Source: WYEN01 sp049976205
GTDB lineage: Archaea; Thermoproteota; Thermoprotei_A; Sulfolobales; AG1
Direction of reading: 5' to 3'
Assembly: GCA_049976205.1 (NCBI GenBank)
Contig: JBMFIR010000011.1
Location: 1-38,854 of the forward strand
Length of the DNA: 38,854 nucleotides
Of the stretch, positions 17,262-26,215 are shown one piece after another (the stretch's first letter is position 1; every line of letters starts with the position of its first letter). The position numbers and the translations under genes are program-made. Below the pieces are notes generated by a model, which made no database searches, was not told the origin of the DNA, and saw only the letters and a list, made by a program, of their open reading frames with translations.

Positions 17262-18380
17262 CTATTCCTCACCACCTCCTCTAGTTGATGTCGAAGAAGA
17301 GATCACAACTCTCTCAAGATACTTCCATGAAGGTGTCTTAATTTCTTTCTCAGGGAATATTCCGTAGGGTCTATAGGTTACTAGTAACACTATAAACACA
17401 CCTGTTAATAAGTATCTTAGATAATCCTCTGAGAATAGTAATGTTGGAAAAAGATCTTTTACTACTCTAAGAGTTCTATCAAGGATCATCCAAATAATAG
17501 CTCCTAAGATAACTCCTACGTTATTTCCTGATCCTCCTAATAAAACAATTGTCCATATAATGAATGTTACGAATGGAATGTACTCACTGGCGCTTATGCT
17601 TCCTGTGTAGCCTACGTAGAGTGCTCCTGCTAAGCCTGCTATCATTGATCCAAGAACCATAGCTTCAGCCTTTAATTTAACAAGATCCTTACCAAGACTC
17701 ATAGCAGCGATCTCATCATCTCGCATAGCTTTCAGCGCTCTACCAAATGGACTATTGAGAACCCTTTCTAGTATAAGATACACTATTACGAATATAGCTA
17801 GTGTAAATAAGAAGTATATTAAATCAGGTATGTAAAATGGCACGCCTAAGGTGCTTAACCACGCGAACGGTCTAATAACAGCCATGCTGTGCGGACCTGC
17901 TACCATTGGCTCATAACTCACACCAATTATTCTCACTATTTCTCCAAAGACTAGTAGAGTTATTCCCAAATAATCAATCTTTAATCTGAGAGTGGGATAT
18001 GTGGCTAATAATCCGAACAACCCTGCCACCCCTATCGCAATTAACATTGATATTATGAATGATGCTATTGCTACAAAGGGCATTGTTGAGGATATATATA
18101 TGATCATGCTGTTGACCTCAGCTAACTTGAATACATCAGCTTTACTAGGATCATAGGATGAGGTTATATCAAACACTTTACCAATCATCCAGAAAGCTAT
18201 TCTATTAGCTAGTGCTCCTGTGGCGAATGCTCCTATCGCGTAGAAAGCTACCTTACCGAAATTTGATAATCCTCCGTAGCCTAACTCGATATTTAGGCTC
18301 AGAGCAAGTAAGGCGTATATTACGAAGAATGTTCCTATAGAATATATTATTCCCACAATTGTTTCGATCAATAGATTCAC
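17262..18380 (-). CDS. livM: Branched-chain amino acid ABC transporter permease LivM
   Basis: This permease of up to 372 residues has about nine to ten hydrophobic helices and the LivM hallmarks YGGLSNFGKVAFYAIGA near the N-terminus and GRALKAMRDDEIAAMSLG in the coupling loop. It forms the membrane channel together with LivH. GTG 18380 gives the longest product. TTG 18371 has GGAGGTGA placed 5 nt upstream and may be the true start, removing three residues. The gene begins 9 nt after livH and its TAG lies just before the livG coding region. Confidence 0.92.
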   Translation of the reverse strand: MNLLIETIVGIIYSIGTFFVIYALLALSLNIELGYGGLSNFGKVAFYAIGAFATGALANRIAFWMIGKVFDITSSYDPSKADVFKLAEVNSMIIYISSTMPFVAIASFIISMLIAIGVAGLFGLLATYPTLRLKIDYLGITLLVFGEIVRIIGVSYEPMVAGPHSMAVIRPFAWLSTLGVPFYIPDLIYFLFTLAIFVIVYLILERVLNSPFGRALKAMRDDEIAAMSLGKDLVKLKAEAMVLGSMIAGLAGALYVGYTGSISASEYIPFVTFIIWTIVLLGGSGNNVGVILGAIIWMILDRTLRVVKDLFPTLLFSEDYLRYLLTGVFIVLLVTYRPYGIFPEKEIKTPSWKYLERVVISSSTSTRGGGEE

Positions 18381-18389
18381 CTCCGTCTA

Positions 18390-19319
18390 TTATCTAATAA
18401 ATTTCATTAAGAGACTCTTTGCTTTATCTACTCCCTTCTCTGATATTTCGCCAAGGCCTTGTGGATACAGTAGTAAAGTGAATATAATTATTAGGAATGG
18501 TATAACAGGCTTATACACTGTGGGGATTCCGAAGGCTTTGTTTAATGCGTAGATCCCTAGGTTCTCAGCGAAGCCAACAGTTAAGCCAGCTACTATTGTT
18601 CCCCAGAAGCTGGCCATTCCACCAAGGATCGCTGTAGCGAACATTCTCAAGAGATTCTCAAAACCCATATTCGGTGTCACCTGAGAGACGTAGGCTCCCC
18701 ATAATCCTCCTCCTAATCCGCCTAAGAACCCTGCTATACTCCACATGAAGAACATCACCTTGTCTTCACTAACACCTGATACTCTTGCTAGATACGGGTT
18801 ATCAGCATATGCCCGTGATGATCTCCCGATACCAGTAGATCCATAGATATATGCCAGTGTCGCAACAGCTACTATACTCGTGGCAACTATTATAGACAAA
18901 GTATCTACACCCCCCGATGAGGCGGGCAGTCTCTTGGGATCGAATTTTGGCTTAAGCAGATTATTAATCACGTCTGTAAATATCCATATTATGTACTCAT
19001 AGATCAGCATAACTCCTATTGAACCAATCATAAGCATATTAGAGCTGAGACCTCTCCTCATCATAGGTCTATAGAAAACTAAGTAGCTAAGAACCGCAGA
19101 GACCGTTCCTATAACACCTGCTAGAGGTATTAACAGTAAGTAGGAGAAACCGTAGAGATTAAATAACAGAGCTGCAACGTAGGCTCCCACCATAACATAT
19201 TCTCCTTGGGCGAAGTTAGCGAATCTCGCTATCGAGTAGGCAAGGGTAAGACCGAGGGACATCAAAACATACAACAAGCCATATTGAAGAGATATTAGAA
19301 GGATTGAGGGATCAATCAC
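18390..19319 (-). CDS. livH: Branched-chain amino acid ABC transporter permease LivH
   Basis: This 309-residue permease has about eight helices. The LivH hallmarks are LAYSIARFANFAQGEYVMVGAY (about 25-46) and GRSSRAYADNPYLARVSGV in the coupling loop, with a later GMASFWGTIVAGL segment. It is the first gene of livHMGF and is read divergently from livK. It starts at GTG 19319 with GGAGCTGAT about 10 nt before it. A TATA box, TTTTATAAA on the minus strand at 19356-19364, stands about 40 nt upstream. Confidence 0.93.
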   Translation of the reverse strand: MIDPSILLISLQYGLLYVLMSLGLTLAYSIARFANFAQGEYVMVGAYVAALLFNLYGFSYLLLIPLAGVIGTVSAVLSYLVFYRPMMRRGLSSNMLMIGSIGVMLIYEYIIWIFTDVINNLLKPKFDPKRLPASSGGVDTLSIIVATSIVAVATLAYIYGSTGIGRSSRAYADNPYLARVSGVSEDKVMFFMWSIAGFLGGLGGGLWGAYVSQVTPNMGFENLLRMFATAILGGMASFWGTIVAGLTVGFAENLGIYALNKAFGIPTVYKPVIPFLIIIFTLLLYPQGLGEISEKGVDKAKSLLMKFIR

Positions 19320-19355
19320 TATTAATCAGCTCCTACGAATTTTATGCTATAATAA

Positions 19356-19364
19356 TTTATAAAA
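19356..19364 (-). promoter_or_regulatory. TATA box of livHMGF
   Basis: TTTTATAAA read on the minus strand predicts transcription from about 19333, just before the GTG of livH. It lies in the same 194-nt intergenic region as the livK promoter. Confidence 0.45.
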
Positions 19365-19434
19365 TTTAACTCTTCTCTTCTACATTATGTCTCTGGCAAT
19401 GATTATTACAATACTATAACTCGTGACTTTAGAT

Positions 19435-19458
19435 AATATTTCAGTCAAATGAAATATT
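19435..19458. promoter_or_regulatory. Inverted repeat upstream of livK, candidate operator
   Basis: AATATTTCA and TGAAATATT form a perfect 9+9 inverted repeat around a 6-nt spacer. It ends about 14 nt before the livK TATA box. The position and symmetry fit a dimeric regulator such as the Lrp/AsnC protein at 24717-25184. That link is inference. Confidence 0.45.
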
Positions 19459-19472
19459 TAATAAATAAAAAA

Positions 19473-19480
19473 TTTATAAG
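19473..19480 (+). promoter_or_regulatory. TATA box of livK
   Basis: TTTATAAG predicts transcription from about 19503. This excludes the TTG at 19484 as a start, since it would lie before the transcript. It leaves a short leader with a GAGGA ribosome-binding site before ATG 19514. Confidence 0.5.
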
Positions 19481-19513
19481 GTTTTGAACATACTATTAGG
19501 CGAGGAAGATATT

Positions 19514-20791
19514 ATGAATAAATCTACAGTTCTAATGTCTATAGTCGCTGTCATCTTACTAATCGTTGGCTTTGTAGGAGGATACTTCTACGGATTATCA
19601 TCTACACCACCGAAGCAGGCGGTGGCAACAGCCACATCTCCTACGGGCGTGGTAGAGGTTCCTGTAGGAGTCCTGGTGGCTTTATCTGGTGAGGGATCTG
19701 TTGAGGGAACTCATATTGGGAATGGGATCCTGATGGGTATTGATGATGTAAATAGCTTCTTAGATAGCGTAGGTGCCCCATTTAGATTAAAAGCTTTTGT
19801 GGAAGACACCAAGACGAATCCGGATGAGGCCCTAAAGGCTCTTCAAAAGGTTTATCAGAACAATGATGTGAGAATTGTTTTTGGAGGACAATTCAGCAGA
19901 GAGCTTATGGCTATGAGACCATTCGCTGAGCAAAACAAGATTCTTGTGATAAGCTCTTACTCAACCAGCCCAGCACTAGCTATACCCAAGAAGTACGTGT
20001 TCAGAAACATTGGACCGGATACTCTGCAGGGGAAGGCGCTGGCATCACTACTCTGTAGAGAGGGGATTGAAAAAGCTGCTGTCATATACAGAAACGATGC
20101 TTATGGAGCAGGACTGGCTGAGATGACGAGAAAGTACTTTACTAGTAAATGTGGCAAAGCTATTGAGCTAATAGCTTACAACCCTGATCAACCCGATTAC
20201 GCTACTGAAGTAAGGACCTTATCTGATAAGATAAAGAGCTTTGGTGCTGACGCAAAAACTGCTGTGGTCATAATAGCTTTCGAGAAAGACGGCGCTAATA
20301 TCCTGGGACACGCATCAAAGGATCCTGTGCTGAGATCTGTTAGATGGTTCAGCTCTGAGCCCCTGAGGCTCCCCGAGGTGCTTTTCCAGACAAAAGAAAT
20401 AGGTGATTTCGTCTACTCTGTTAAGTGGATGGGTACATTCCCAACATCAGTCACATCAATTAAGTATATACAGTTCCTCGAGAAGTATAGATCTAGATAT
20501 GGCAAAGATCCGTTCCCCATCGCAGCCAATGGATACGATGCCGCGTGGCTTGTTGGTCTCGCTCTCCTAGCCACCGGTGGAAAAACTGATGATATGGATA
20601 AATTAGTTGCGGCATTAAAAACAGTTGCTGAAACATACTATGGGGTAACAGGACTAAACGCCTTCGACGAGAATAATGATAGAAGATATCAAGACTACTC
20701 AATTTGGGTAGTCGAGAAACAAGGAGATAAATACGTCATAGTTGATAAAGAGATTTATCACTCAGACACAGACACATTCACGCCACTATAA
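19514..20791 (+). CDS. livK: Substrate-binding protein of the amino acid ABC transporter
   Basis: This protein of about 425 residues captures amino acids outside the cell and delivers them to LivHMGF. Starting at ATG 19514 it has one N-terminal membrane segment (STVLMSIVAVILLIVGFVGG), which anchors it as is usual in archaea. A Ser/Thr/Pro linker follows, then a type I periplasmic-binding fold beginning VPVGVLVALSGEGSVEGTHI. GGQFSRELMAMRPFAEQNKI and YRNDAYGAGLAEMTRKYF are typical of the leucine/amide-binding group. It is divergent from livHMGF with an operator-like inverted repeat between them. The exact ligand is unknown. Confidence 0.9.
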   Translation: MNKSTVLMSIVAVILLIVGFVGGYFYGLSSTPPKQAVATATSPTGVVEVPVGVLVALSGEGSVEGTHIGNGILMGIDDVNSFLDSVGAPFRLKAFVEDTKTNPDEALKALQKVYQNNDVRIVFGGQFSRELMAMRPFAEQNKILVISSYSTSPALAIPKKYVFRNIGPDTLQGKALASLLCREGIEKAAVIYRNDAYGAGLAEMTRKYFTSKCGKAIELIAYNPDQPDYATEVRTLSDKIKSFGADAKTAVVIIAFEKDGANILGHASKDPVLRSVRWFSSEPLRLPEVLFQTKEIGDFVYSVKWMGTFPTSVTSIKYIQFLEKYRSRYGKDPFPIAANGYDAAWLVGLALLATGGKTDDMDKLVAALKTVAETYYGVTGLNAFDENNDRRYQDYSIWVVEKQGDKYVIVDKEIYHSDTDTFTPL

Positions 20792-20832
20792 AAATAAGTA
20801 ATAAGTGGTATACACTAAAAATCTTTTGTTTT

Positions 20833-22329
20833 TTACCACCATCTCTGAATAATAACTTTTCTATCTGTGAAGAAATCTATGGCATCAACTTGACCATGAA
20901 GCACTCCGAAGAAACTCTTTTTCCTAGCTGGGAACGGGAAGAACTGATCTGGTTGAGCAACTGCTACGTTAATACCTATATTCCCAGCATTAACTCTCCT
21001 AGCAAATTCTCTCGCATATTTACCTGATGAAGTGAATATTACTCCTGTGTTTCCATATCTTCTGGTGTTAGCTATTTCAATCGCTTCATTAAAATTCTCT
21101 GCTTTGACAATAGGCATGACTGGTCCAAAGATCTCCTCATGAGAAATCTCCATATTAGGATCAGCTAAGAGAACCGTTGGTCCCAGGTAGAAGCCGTCTC
21201 TATATTGCTCAGGTGCTTTAAATAATCTGCCATCAACAAGTATTTTAGCTCCCTGCTCCTCGGCTCTATTAATCATCTTAATTGTTCTCTCTCTGGCTCT
21301 GCTACTTATTACAGGTCCCATCTCTGTGTCCTCAAGCAATTGATAATTAACACGTATCTTTTTAACACGATCAATTATTTTGTTAAGGAATTTATCATAT
21401 GCCTCACCGACTAAGATGAGAAGTCCTGGCGCTAAGCATCTTTGACCAGCCATATCAAAAAATCCGCCAACGAAGTTCTCAATAGATCTATCAACATCAG
21501 CATCAGGCATAACAACAACAGGATTCTTAGCACTTGTTTGTGCGAGTGCTCTCTTTCCATGCTGAGCTGCCTCAGCATATATCTTCTCACCAACAGCTGT
21601 AGATCCCACGAAAGCTACTCCTACAATATCTTTGTGAGTTATTAATTTTCTACCAACATCCCCACCACCATTAACTACGTTAACCACACCCTCTGGATAA
21701 CCGGCTTCTCTGAATAGTCTAGCGAAAAGTATTAGTGGCGTGGGATCCTGCTCACTTGGTTTAACAATCACCGTGTTACCCAGAGTAATCGCCCAAGGAA
21801 TAAACCACATAGGGATCATTATAGGGAAATTAAATGGTGAGATAATTGCGAATACACCGAGAGGTTCTCTCACAACCTCCATATCAATCTCAGGCTCTGT
21901 TTTAGCAATATTCATGATTTTCCTAGTCAATGCAAATAGATGAGGCGCTCCAAGTGCGGAATCTATTGCTTGAATAGCTCTAAAGAACTCTCCTCTTGCT
22001 TCTCTAAGAGTTTTTCCTACACTCTGTGAAAGTAGTCTAGCGTAATCTTCTCGATGTGACTCTACTACCATCTTAAGTCTCACGAGATACTGAAGTCTAT
22101 CATAGATCGGTAAACGAGACCATTTCTCATATGCATTATAAGCTGCCTCAACAGCTTTCTCGATCTCTTCAGAAGGCGTCTCCGGGACTCTGGCAATAAT
22201 CTTTCCTGTGCCCGGATCATAAGAATCGTAGAATTTGTCTATTGCGACAGCAACATATTTATTCCCTATGTAATTAGGCAACTCACCATAATACTCAGAG
22301 AACCTAAGCTCATCAAAAGATTTAGCCAT
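20833..22329 (-). CDS. mmsA: CoA-acylating aldehyde dehydrogenase (methylmalonate-semialdehyde type)
   Basis: This 498-residue ALDH-fold enzyme has the SPFNFP motif (N167), KPSE (K190), the catalytic Cys in GQRC (C298) and a C-terminal region with HGQVDAIDFFT. At the place where ordinary ALDHs carry the general-base Glu in ELGGKNP, it has QTSAKNP (Q264). Loss of that Glu is characteristic of CoA-dependent methylmalonate/malonate-semialdehyde dehydrogenases, which release the acyl group to CoA. It probably oxidises the semialdehyde made by the divergent aminotransferase, linking amino-acid breakdown to acyl-CoA. The start is ATG, with GAGGTG upstream. A non-phosphorylating GAPDH role is less likely given the missing Glu. 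Confidence 0.8.
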   Translation of the reverse strand: MAKSFDELRFSEYYGELPNYIGNKYVAVAIDKFYDSYDPGTGKIIARVPETPSEEIEKAVEAAYNAYEKWSRLPIYDRLQYLVRLKMVVESHREDYARLLSQSVGKTLREARGEFFRAIQAIDSALGAPHLFALTRKIMNIAKTEPEIDMEVVREPLGVFAIISPFNFPIMIPMWFIPWAITLGNTVIVKPSEQDPTPLILFARLFREAGYPEGVVNVVNGGGDVGRKLITHKDIVGVAFVGSTAVGEKIYAEAAQHGKRALAQTSAKNPVVVMPDADVDRSIENFVGGFFDMAGQRCLAPGLLILVGEAYDKFLNKIIDRVKKIRVNYQLLEDTEMGPVISSRARERTIKMINRAEEQGAKILVDGRLFKAPEQYRDGFYLGPTVLLADPNMEISHEEIFGPVMPIVKAENFNEAIEIANTRRYGNTGVIFTSSGKYAREFARRVNAGNIGINVAVAQPDQFFPFPARKKSFFGVLHGQVDAIDFFTDRKVIIQRWW

Positions 22330-22389
22330 ATATCACACCTCATCATAACCTATTAATCGAATAACATATAAATCCTACCACAGGATCCA

Positions 22390-22402
22390 GGAATAATATT
22401 CC
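22390..22402. promoter_or_regulatory. Palindrome between aldehyde dehydrogenase and aminotransferase genes
   Basis: GGAATAATATTCC is a perfect 6+6 inverted repeat around one A. It lies between a minus-strand TATA (22363-22372) for the dehydrogenase and a plus-strand AT-rich box near 22420 for the aminotransferase. A regulator bound here could control both genes. Confidence 0.4.
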
Positions 22403-22458
22403 GATAAATCAAAGAACTATTTTAATATTATTCAAGTAAATGATTTATTGAGATAACT

Positions 22459-23754
22459 ATGAGTGAGAGAGAAAAAATAATCTCCGAAGCCCATAGATAC
22501 CTGATTCTCAATATACTTGATGAGGTAACTCCTGTAGTGGTCTCCGAGGCTAAGGGAACAGTAATAAGAGATATTGATGGTAGAGAATACATAGATCTCT
22601 TTTCCGGAATAGCTGTTATGAATATTGGCTACTCAAGAGATGAGATAGTAGAGGCAGTTACTCAGCAAATTAAGAGATATGCTCATATATCTTACTACTA
22701 CTATGTGCCTGTGCTAGTTGAGTTAGCTAAGAAATTAGCATCAATAATGCCTTCGAAGAAGTTAACTAAATCATTCTTTGGCAATAGTGGTGCAGAAGCT
22801 AATGAATGCGCTCTTAAACTGGCGAGGAAATATACGAAGAGATACGAATTTATTGCTTTAGCACCATCTTTCCACGGTAGAACACTGGCTACTCTGAGTG
22901 TGACTGGTCAGGGTGGGAGGAAAAGAGGTATTGGACCTCTTCTACCAGGAGTAATATTTGTCCCAGCCCCTTACTGCTACAGATCTAGGTTCGCGGATGA
23001 TGAGGAGGAGTGTGGTAAAGTCTATGTAGAGATTGCGAGAGATCTCGTTAGGGAGGCTTCTACGAGTAGCGTAGCTGCTCTCATAGTTGAGCCTGTGCTA
23101 GGTGAACCAGGTATTATTCCTCTGCCAAAGAATTATCTGAGGATATTCAAGGAAGAGATCTTAGATAAATACGATGCTCTATTAATAGTTGATGAGGTTC
23201 AGACAGGCCTCGGGAGAACTGGAAGGATCTTTGGAATAGAGCATTTTAACGTTGAGCCAGATATAGTGACTACCGCTAAGGCACTAGGAGGAGGATTACC
23301 AATTGGTGCGTGTACAACTACCGAGGAAATAGCTTCCTCATTTGAGCCAGGAGACCACTTCTCAACATTTGGTGGAAACCCTGTCTCAGCCGCTGCCGCT
23401 ATAAAGACAATTGATATTATTCTGAGAGAAGAGCTTCATAAGAAGGCTTGGGAGAAGGGGATCTATGTAATGAAGAGATTAGAAGAGCTTAAGCAGAGAC
23501 ATAGAGTAATAGGCGATGTAAGAGGTCTTGGTCTAATGATTGGTGTAGAACTAGTAAGAGATGAAAAGAAGACGCCCGCTACTCACGAGGCTAAGAGAGT
23601 AAAATCTCTCATGAGAGAATTTGGTTTCTTAGTAGGTGTCGGAGGGATCTATGGAAACGTTATTAGAATACAACCACCGCTAGTGATCTCATACGAGAAA
23701 CTTGATAAAGCTATTGAGGCACTGGATAAAGCTCTTGAATTAGTTGAGAGATAA
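22459..23754 (+). CDS. gabT: Class III PLP aminotransferase, 4-aminobutyrate-type
   Basis: This 431-residue omega-aminotransferase has FFGNSGAEANECALKLARK (107-125), the PLP-contact VDEVQTGLGRTG (D245) and the Schiff-base Lys in TTAKALGGG (K274). FSTFGGNPVSAAAA also fits the family. It moves an amino group from GABA, beta-alanine or a similar omega-amino acid to a keto acid, producing a semialdehyde. The semialdehyde dehydrogenase encoded divergently is its natural partner, and the nearby Liv transporter could supply substrate. Some archaeal members act on ornithine or are amino-acid racemases, so the substrate is open. Confidence 0.85.
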   Translation: MSEREKIISEAHRYLILNILDEVTPVVVSEAKGTVIRDIDGREYIDLFSGIAVMNIGYSRDEIVEAVTQQIKRYAHISYYYYVPVLVELAKKLASIMPSKKLTKSFFGNSGAEANECALKLARKYTKRYEFIALAPSFHGRTLATLSVTGQGGRKRGIGPLLPGVIFVPAPYCYRSRFADDEEECGKVYVEIARDLVREASTSSVAALIVEPVLGEPGIIPLPKNYLRIFKEEILDKYDALLIVDEVQTGLGRTGRIFGIEHFNVEPDIVTTAKALGGGLPIGACTTTEEIASSFEPGDHFSTFGGNPVSAAAAIKTIDIILREELHKKAWEKGIYVMKRLEELKQRHRVIGDVRGLGLMIGVELVRDEKKTPATHEAKRVKSLMREFGFLVGVGGIYGNVIRIQPPLVISYEKLDKAIEALDKALELVER

Positions 23755-23796
23755 TGTTATAATATTTGAAATTTTTTTATTTCTGGTAGAGATTTA

Positions 23797-24708
23797 GTGA
23801 GTTTTAGTCGAGGGCTCTTGACACTTTTTCTTTCTATGAGACCGTGGTCATTTATTATGTCATTGCTCGTTATCCTGATCTCCGCATTATATGTGCTCTA
23901 CTTAAGCTATTACGTGGATCTTCTCCTCTTGACCCTGATTATATTAGGTGTGTTATTGCTTCATGGAGTAGCTAATTGGTTAAATGATTACTTTGACTAC
24001 GTCAAAGGTGTAGATAGATTAGAGACTGGCACGGTAATGTATAGACCTCATCCATTAGTTGAGAATATTCTTATACCAAATAGACTCTTCCTAGGATCCA
24101 TGTTACTATTCTCGTTATCATTATCAATAGGTCTCTACATATCATATGTCTACAGTAGGTGGTTTATTATTCCCCTGGGCTTGCTAGGCTTCATGATCGG
24201 CTTTATGTACAGCGGCTATCCGTATATGAAGCATAGGGCACTCGGAGAGGTCTTGGTCTTCGTAGCTTTTGGTCCTCTACTCACGCTAGGGGTTTTCTAT
24301 GCTTTAACCGGTGGGCTGGATGCAAGAGCTTTCTTGATAGGTGTTCCTCTCGGCTTCTTAATATCTAATGTGCTCTTCGCGAATAATATTAGAGATATGA
24401 AGACTGATCTTGAGAGAAGTGTTAGGACACTAGCTAATCTACTTGGTCTCGAAAAATCACTTGTTCTCTACCAAGTATTTTACTTACTAGCTTACTTGTC
24501 CCAGATTGCTCTCGTGATCCTCGGGATACTGCCTATATCGACACTAGCCACATTACTCATTATTCCCAGAGTGATTAAGCTGGTGAAGCTATTTAAGCAG
24601 AAGATCCCGAGTGATGCTGATCCTAGAACCGCGGCTATCTTGAGAGACTATGCGCTACTAATGATCCTTGGCTTGGTTATGGGTATCGTGTATAGGAAGG
24701 TTTTTTGA
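23797..24708 (+). CDS. UbiA-family prenyltransferase (MenA-like)
   Basis: This 303-residue membrane protein has about eight or nine helices. The two UbiA aspartate motifs are WLNDYFDYVKGVD (N63-D64-x-x-D67) and ANNIRDMKTDLE near 194-205. These bind Mg-prenyl diphosphate. Proteins of this kind attach polyprenyl chains to quinone precursors or make ether-lipid or other isoprenoids. The layout is nearest to MenA-type enzymes. It starts at GTG 23797, 42 nt after gabT, so the two may share a transcript. It ends 8 nt from the convergent Lrp gene. The acceptor substrate is not evident. Confidence 0.82.
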   Translation: MSFSRGLLTLFLSMRPWSFIMSLLVILISALYVLYLSYYVDLLLLTLIILGVLLLHGVANWLNDYFDYVKGVDRLETGTVMYRPHPLVENILIPNRLFLGSMLLFSLSLSIGLYISYVYSRWFIIPLGLLGFMIGFMYSGYPYMKHRALGEVLVFVAFGPLLTLGVFYALTGGLDARAFLIGVPLGFLISNVLFANNIRDMKTDLERSVRTLANLLGLEKSLVLYQVFYLLAYLSQIALVILGILPISTLATLLIIPRVIKLVKLFKQKIPSDADPRTAAILRDYALLMILGLVMGIVYRKVF

Positions 24709-24716
24709 GTTTTATC

Positions 24717-25184
24717 TCATATTTTTAGAACAGGATCTTCTTTATAGATCTTTACAGCAACCATAGTTGATGTTCTCTCAATGTACGGGGAGCTAATCAT
24801 CTCGTTAAGAAGTTTCATGAATTCATCTCTTGAGGGGCTCTTAGCAATAACAACAAAATCAATATCACCAAGAACATAGTATACAGATTGAACATATGGT
24901 AGAGAAGAAAGCATTTGCCCAATACGATCATGGTAATCCTTCCCATATCTCCCTCTAACTAAGGTGATCGTTACATACTCAAAACCTAGCTTCTCAGCAT
25001 TCAATATGGCTCTGTAGCTCTTAATATACCCCTCACTCTCTAGTCTACTTAATCTATAATAAATCGTTGTCTTAGGCATATTAAGTAATTTAGAGATCTC
25101 ACTAAGACTCCTCCTAGGATTCTCTTGAATAACTCTCAAAAGATCAAGATCAATATTATCAAGAAAAGACCTTCTCCTAATCAT
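24717..25184 (-). CDS. Lrp/AsnC-family transcription regulator
   Basis: This 155-residue protein has an N-terminal helix-turn-helix (RRSLSEISKLLNMPKTTIYYR) and a C-terminal RAM/AsnC ligand-binding domain (VQSVYYVLGDIDFVVIAKS). Such regulators bind DNA as dimers or octamers and respond to amino acids. It sits at the end of the transport and catabolism block, so control of liv, the aminotransferase or the dehydrogenase is plausible but unproven. The start is ATG, and the region 5' to it (25185-25426) holds no gene. Confidence 0.88.
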   Translation of the reverse strand: MIRRRSFLDNIDLDLLRVIQENPRRSLSEISKLLNMPKTTIYYRLSRLESEGYIKSYRAILNAEKLGFEYVTITLVRGRYGKDYHDRIGQMLSSLPYVQSVYYVLGDIDFVVIAKSPSRDEFMKLLNEMISSPYIERTSTMVAVKIYKEDPVLKI

Positions 25185-25426
25185 ACTATCATCCTTATAA
25201 TTTATTCGTAGACAAAAAATTATTTATTGAACAACCTTATTGATCGGATGATAATGATTTCAAACAGTGTTATTAAACATTACAAGTATGTATTAAATCA
25301 TTAAATACTAAGAAACAAAGTGAATTTAGCGGAAACCTAGCAGAGACAAATCATTGATCTCGTATTCTTTTGTGTTTTAGGCTGTAGCATTATTAACTCA
25401 TGTAGCATCTACATATATGGAGTATA

Positions 25427-26101
25427 ATGGTAGACGAAGCAATTATAATTAGTGTACTAGCGACTCTAATACCTATTCTCTCAGCACTTGGAGGAATAAC
25501 CTATTGGCTTGGTAAAAAATTTACTGAGATAGATTTAAGATTCGAGGACATATATAGGAGATTTGATCAGATAGACAAAAGATTTGAGTTAGTGGATAAG
25601 AGATTTGAAGAGATAGAGAAAAGAATTGATAATTTAAGAATTTATGTTGATGAAGAGATCAATAATTTAAAGAGGTACGTTGACACTAAATTCGATGAAC
25701 TTAAAACATATATAGATAATAGGGTCTCTAGATTAGCTGAGGCATATAGATCTTATCAAGAGTTCTTTGTGGAATACTTATCTGCTCAGAATCTTCTGAA
25801 GCCCCTGGAGGCTTCTATGCTTAAGAATGAGGCCTCGAGAATAATTAAATTAGCCACTATGAACCCGATAACTAAGGAGGAGTGGATGAGAATCAAAGAA
25901 TTATTAGATAAAGATGAGTTGAGTCTCGAGGAGGCACTTGAATTAAGAGAGTTAGCCAGGAAAGTAACTGATGAGTATGGAGATAGACCGGAGGCATGGA
26001 AACTACATATATACGCATCAATAATGGTTGGATACGCACTGAGAAAAATGAGAGAGAAAGAAGAAAAAAGAGAAGAAGAGGAGAAGAAAGAGAAGAAGTA
26101 A
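25427..26101 (+). CDS. Membrane-anchored coiled-coil protein, function unknown
   Basis: This 224-residue protein has one N-terminal hydrophobic segment (about 5-29, IIISVLATLIPILSALGGITYW). A long heptad-like stretch follows (about 33-100) built of units such as RFDQIDKRFELVDKRFEEIE. Next comes a helical region with no familiar motif, then a highly charged Glu/Lys C-terminal tail. Similar anchored coiled-coil proteins of unknown role are frequent in Desulfurococcales. The repeated RF-x-x-I/V-D-K-R units suggest internal duplication. It may oligomerise at the membrane. No operon partner is clear; queC follows after 114 nt on the same strand. Confidence 0.7.
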   Translation: MVDEAIIISVLATLIPILSALGGITYWLGKKFTEIDLRFEDIYRRFDQIDKRFELVDKRFEEIEKRIDNLRIYVDEEINNLKRYVDTKFDELKTYIDNRVSRLAEAYRSYQEFFVEYLSAQNLLKPLEASMLKNEASRIIKLATMNPITKEEWMRIKELLDKDELSLEEALELRELARKVTDEYGDRPEAWKLHIYASIMVGYALRKMREKEEKREEEEKKEKK

Positions 26102-26215
26102 ACAGGTAAAAGAGAAGATTCAATGATATTATAGAGCTGATATATTTAAGAATCAATGAATATTTAGCTTTATCCTTATTAATTCTCTCTGAAGTAGAAC
26201 TAGAGGTGTGTCAAT

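Noticed and set aside
19484..19513. An upstream TTG start for livK
   Set aside because: It lies within a few bases of the TATA box at 19473-19480, before the predicted transcript start. ATG 19514 has a ribosome-binding site and starts a normal anchor sequence.
25893..26156. A hydrophobic 87-codon minus-strand frame
   Set aside because: It is the antisense shadow of the Glu/Lys-rich tail of the coiled-coil gene.
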